From NCBI GenBank assembly GCA_045543675.1, contig JAZPXM010000079.1, positions 1 through 13,071 on the forward strand: a stretch of 13,071 bases of DNA, given 5' to 3'. The stretch comes from URNF01 sp045543675. Lineage in GTDB: Bacteria > Bacillota > Clostridia > Oscillospirales > Acutalibacteraceae. The position numbers and the translations under genes were made by a program. Shown here piece after piece: positions 12,906-13,071 of this stretch (position 1 is the stretch's first letter; each line of letters starts with the position of its first letter). The notes under the pieces were generated by a model. The model saw only the letters and a program-made list of their open reading frames with translations, did no database searches and had not been told where the DNA came from.

Positions 12906-13071
12906 GCATCACGCAAAACTCTTGTATGAAACTCCTGCTGTTTTCTCCTTTTGACGGTTTTAGGCGGTTTAGCGAACAACATCGCCTCTTGCGTAAGCAA
13001 TGCTGTGCGGAAACAAACGAAAGGACACCAAAAAATAAGTGCAAAGGGAATCGACTTTACATACAAGAAAA
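12902..13071. other. Edge region open on both strands: gene end or hairpin-rich repeat, unresolved
   Basis: On the minus strand a frame is open from the window edge to a TGA at 12902-12904. It would give the last 55 residues of a protein, with a hydrophobic beginning and a basic end (KTVKRRKQQ then VLRDA). On the plus strand a frame from ATG 12926 is open to the edge with no ribosome binding site. Small dyads occur inside it: AGGCG/CGCCT (12962-12966 and 12983-12987) and TTGC/GCAA (12989-12992 and 12997-13000). Codons on neither strand look clearly coding. A dispersed intergenic repeat or the tail of a neighbouring gene both fit; I do not choose. Confidence 0.3.

Noticed and set aside
12253..12954. 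Plus-strand 233-residue Thr/Asn/Ala-rich open frame
   Set aside because: It lies antisense to the multi-pass membrane protein, starts inside the XRE gene, runs through a strong terminator hairpin, and has no ribosome binding site. Its composition is the shadow of hydrophobic codons.

Overview
The window reads as chromosomal DNA of a low-to-mid GC, Gram-positive (monoderm) Firmicute, most likely an anaerobic Clostridia member of the Ruminococcaceae/Oscillospiraceae kind. The reasons are purine-rich Shine-Dalgarno sites before almost every gene, a Firmicutes-type ECF transporter ATPase, a cysteine desulfurase/ThiI pair in which ThiI lacks the rhodanese domain, class B sortase domains, and Thr-rich extracellular tails. 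The genus cannot be fixed from this window alone. There are no rRNA or tRNA genes, CRISPR arrays or insertion sequences.

Left block (1-5105, minus strand) is one tightly packed housekeeping operon, transcribed leftward in the order ruvC, ruvA, ruvB, glmM, a class I SAM-dependent methyltransferase, and ecfA1 (cut by the left edge). It encodes the complete Holliday-junction machine, then the enzyme committing glucosamine-6-P to peptidoglycan precursors. A strong extended -10 promoter lies just upstream of ruvC.

The divergent region (5106-5280) carries back-to-back sigma-A-type promoters and, midway between them, a 33-bp imperfect palindrome that neither transcript would contain.

Middle block (5281-10829, plus strand) is a four-gene operon: NifZ/IscS-type cysteine desulfurase, a class B sortase with an intact catalytic triad, ThiI, and a 541-aa fusion. 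The fusion joins a cytoplasmic CinA-C/PncC (NMN deamidase-type) domain to a transmembrane helix, a class B sortase fold in which His, Cys and Arg of the active site are all replaced (Asn, Asp, Lys), and a Thr-rich tail. An active sortase and a dead, CinA-fused paralogue thus sit on either side of thiI in one transcript ending at a bidirectional terminator. This is the most unusual content of the window.

Right block (10867-13071): a minus-strand histidine phosphatase diverges from an XRE-family regulator. Their promoters overlap, and a near-perfect 12-bp-arm dyad over the promoter region is a good candidate operator for the regulator. A second bidirectional terminator separates the regulator from a convergent multi-pass membrane protein of unknown function. 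The last ~170 bases are open on both strands, rich in small dyads, and may be a repeat rather than a gene.
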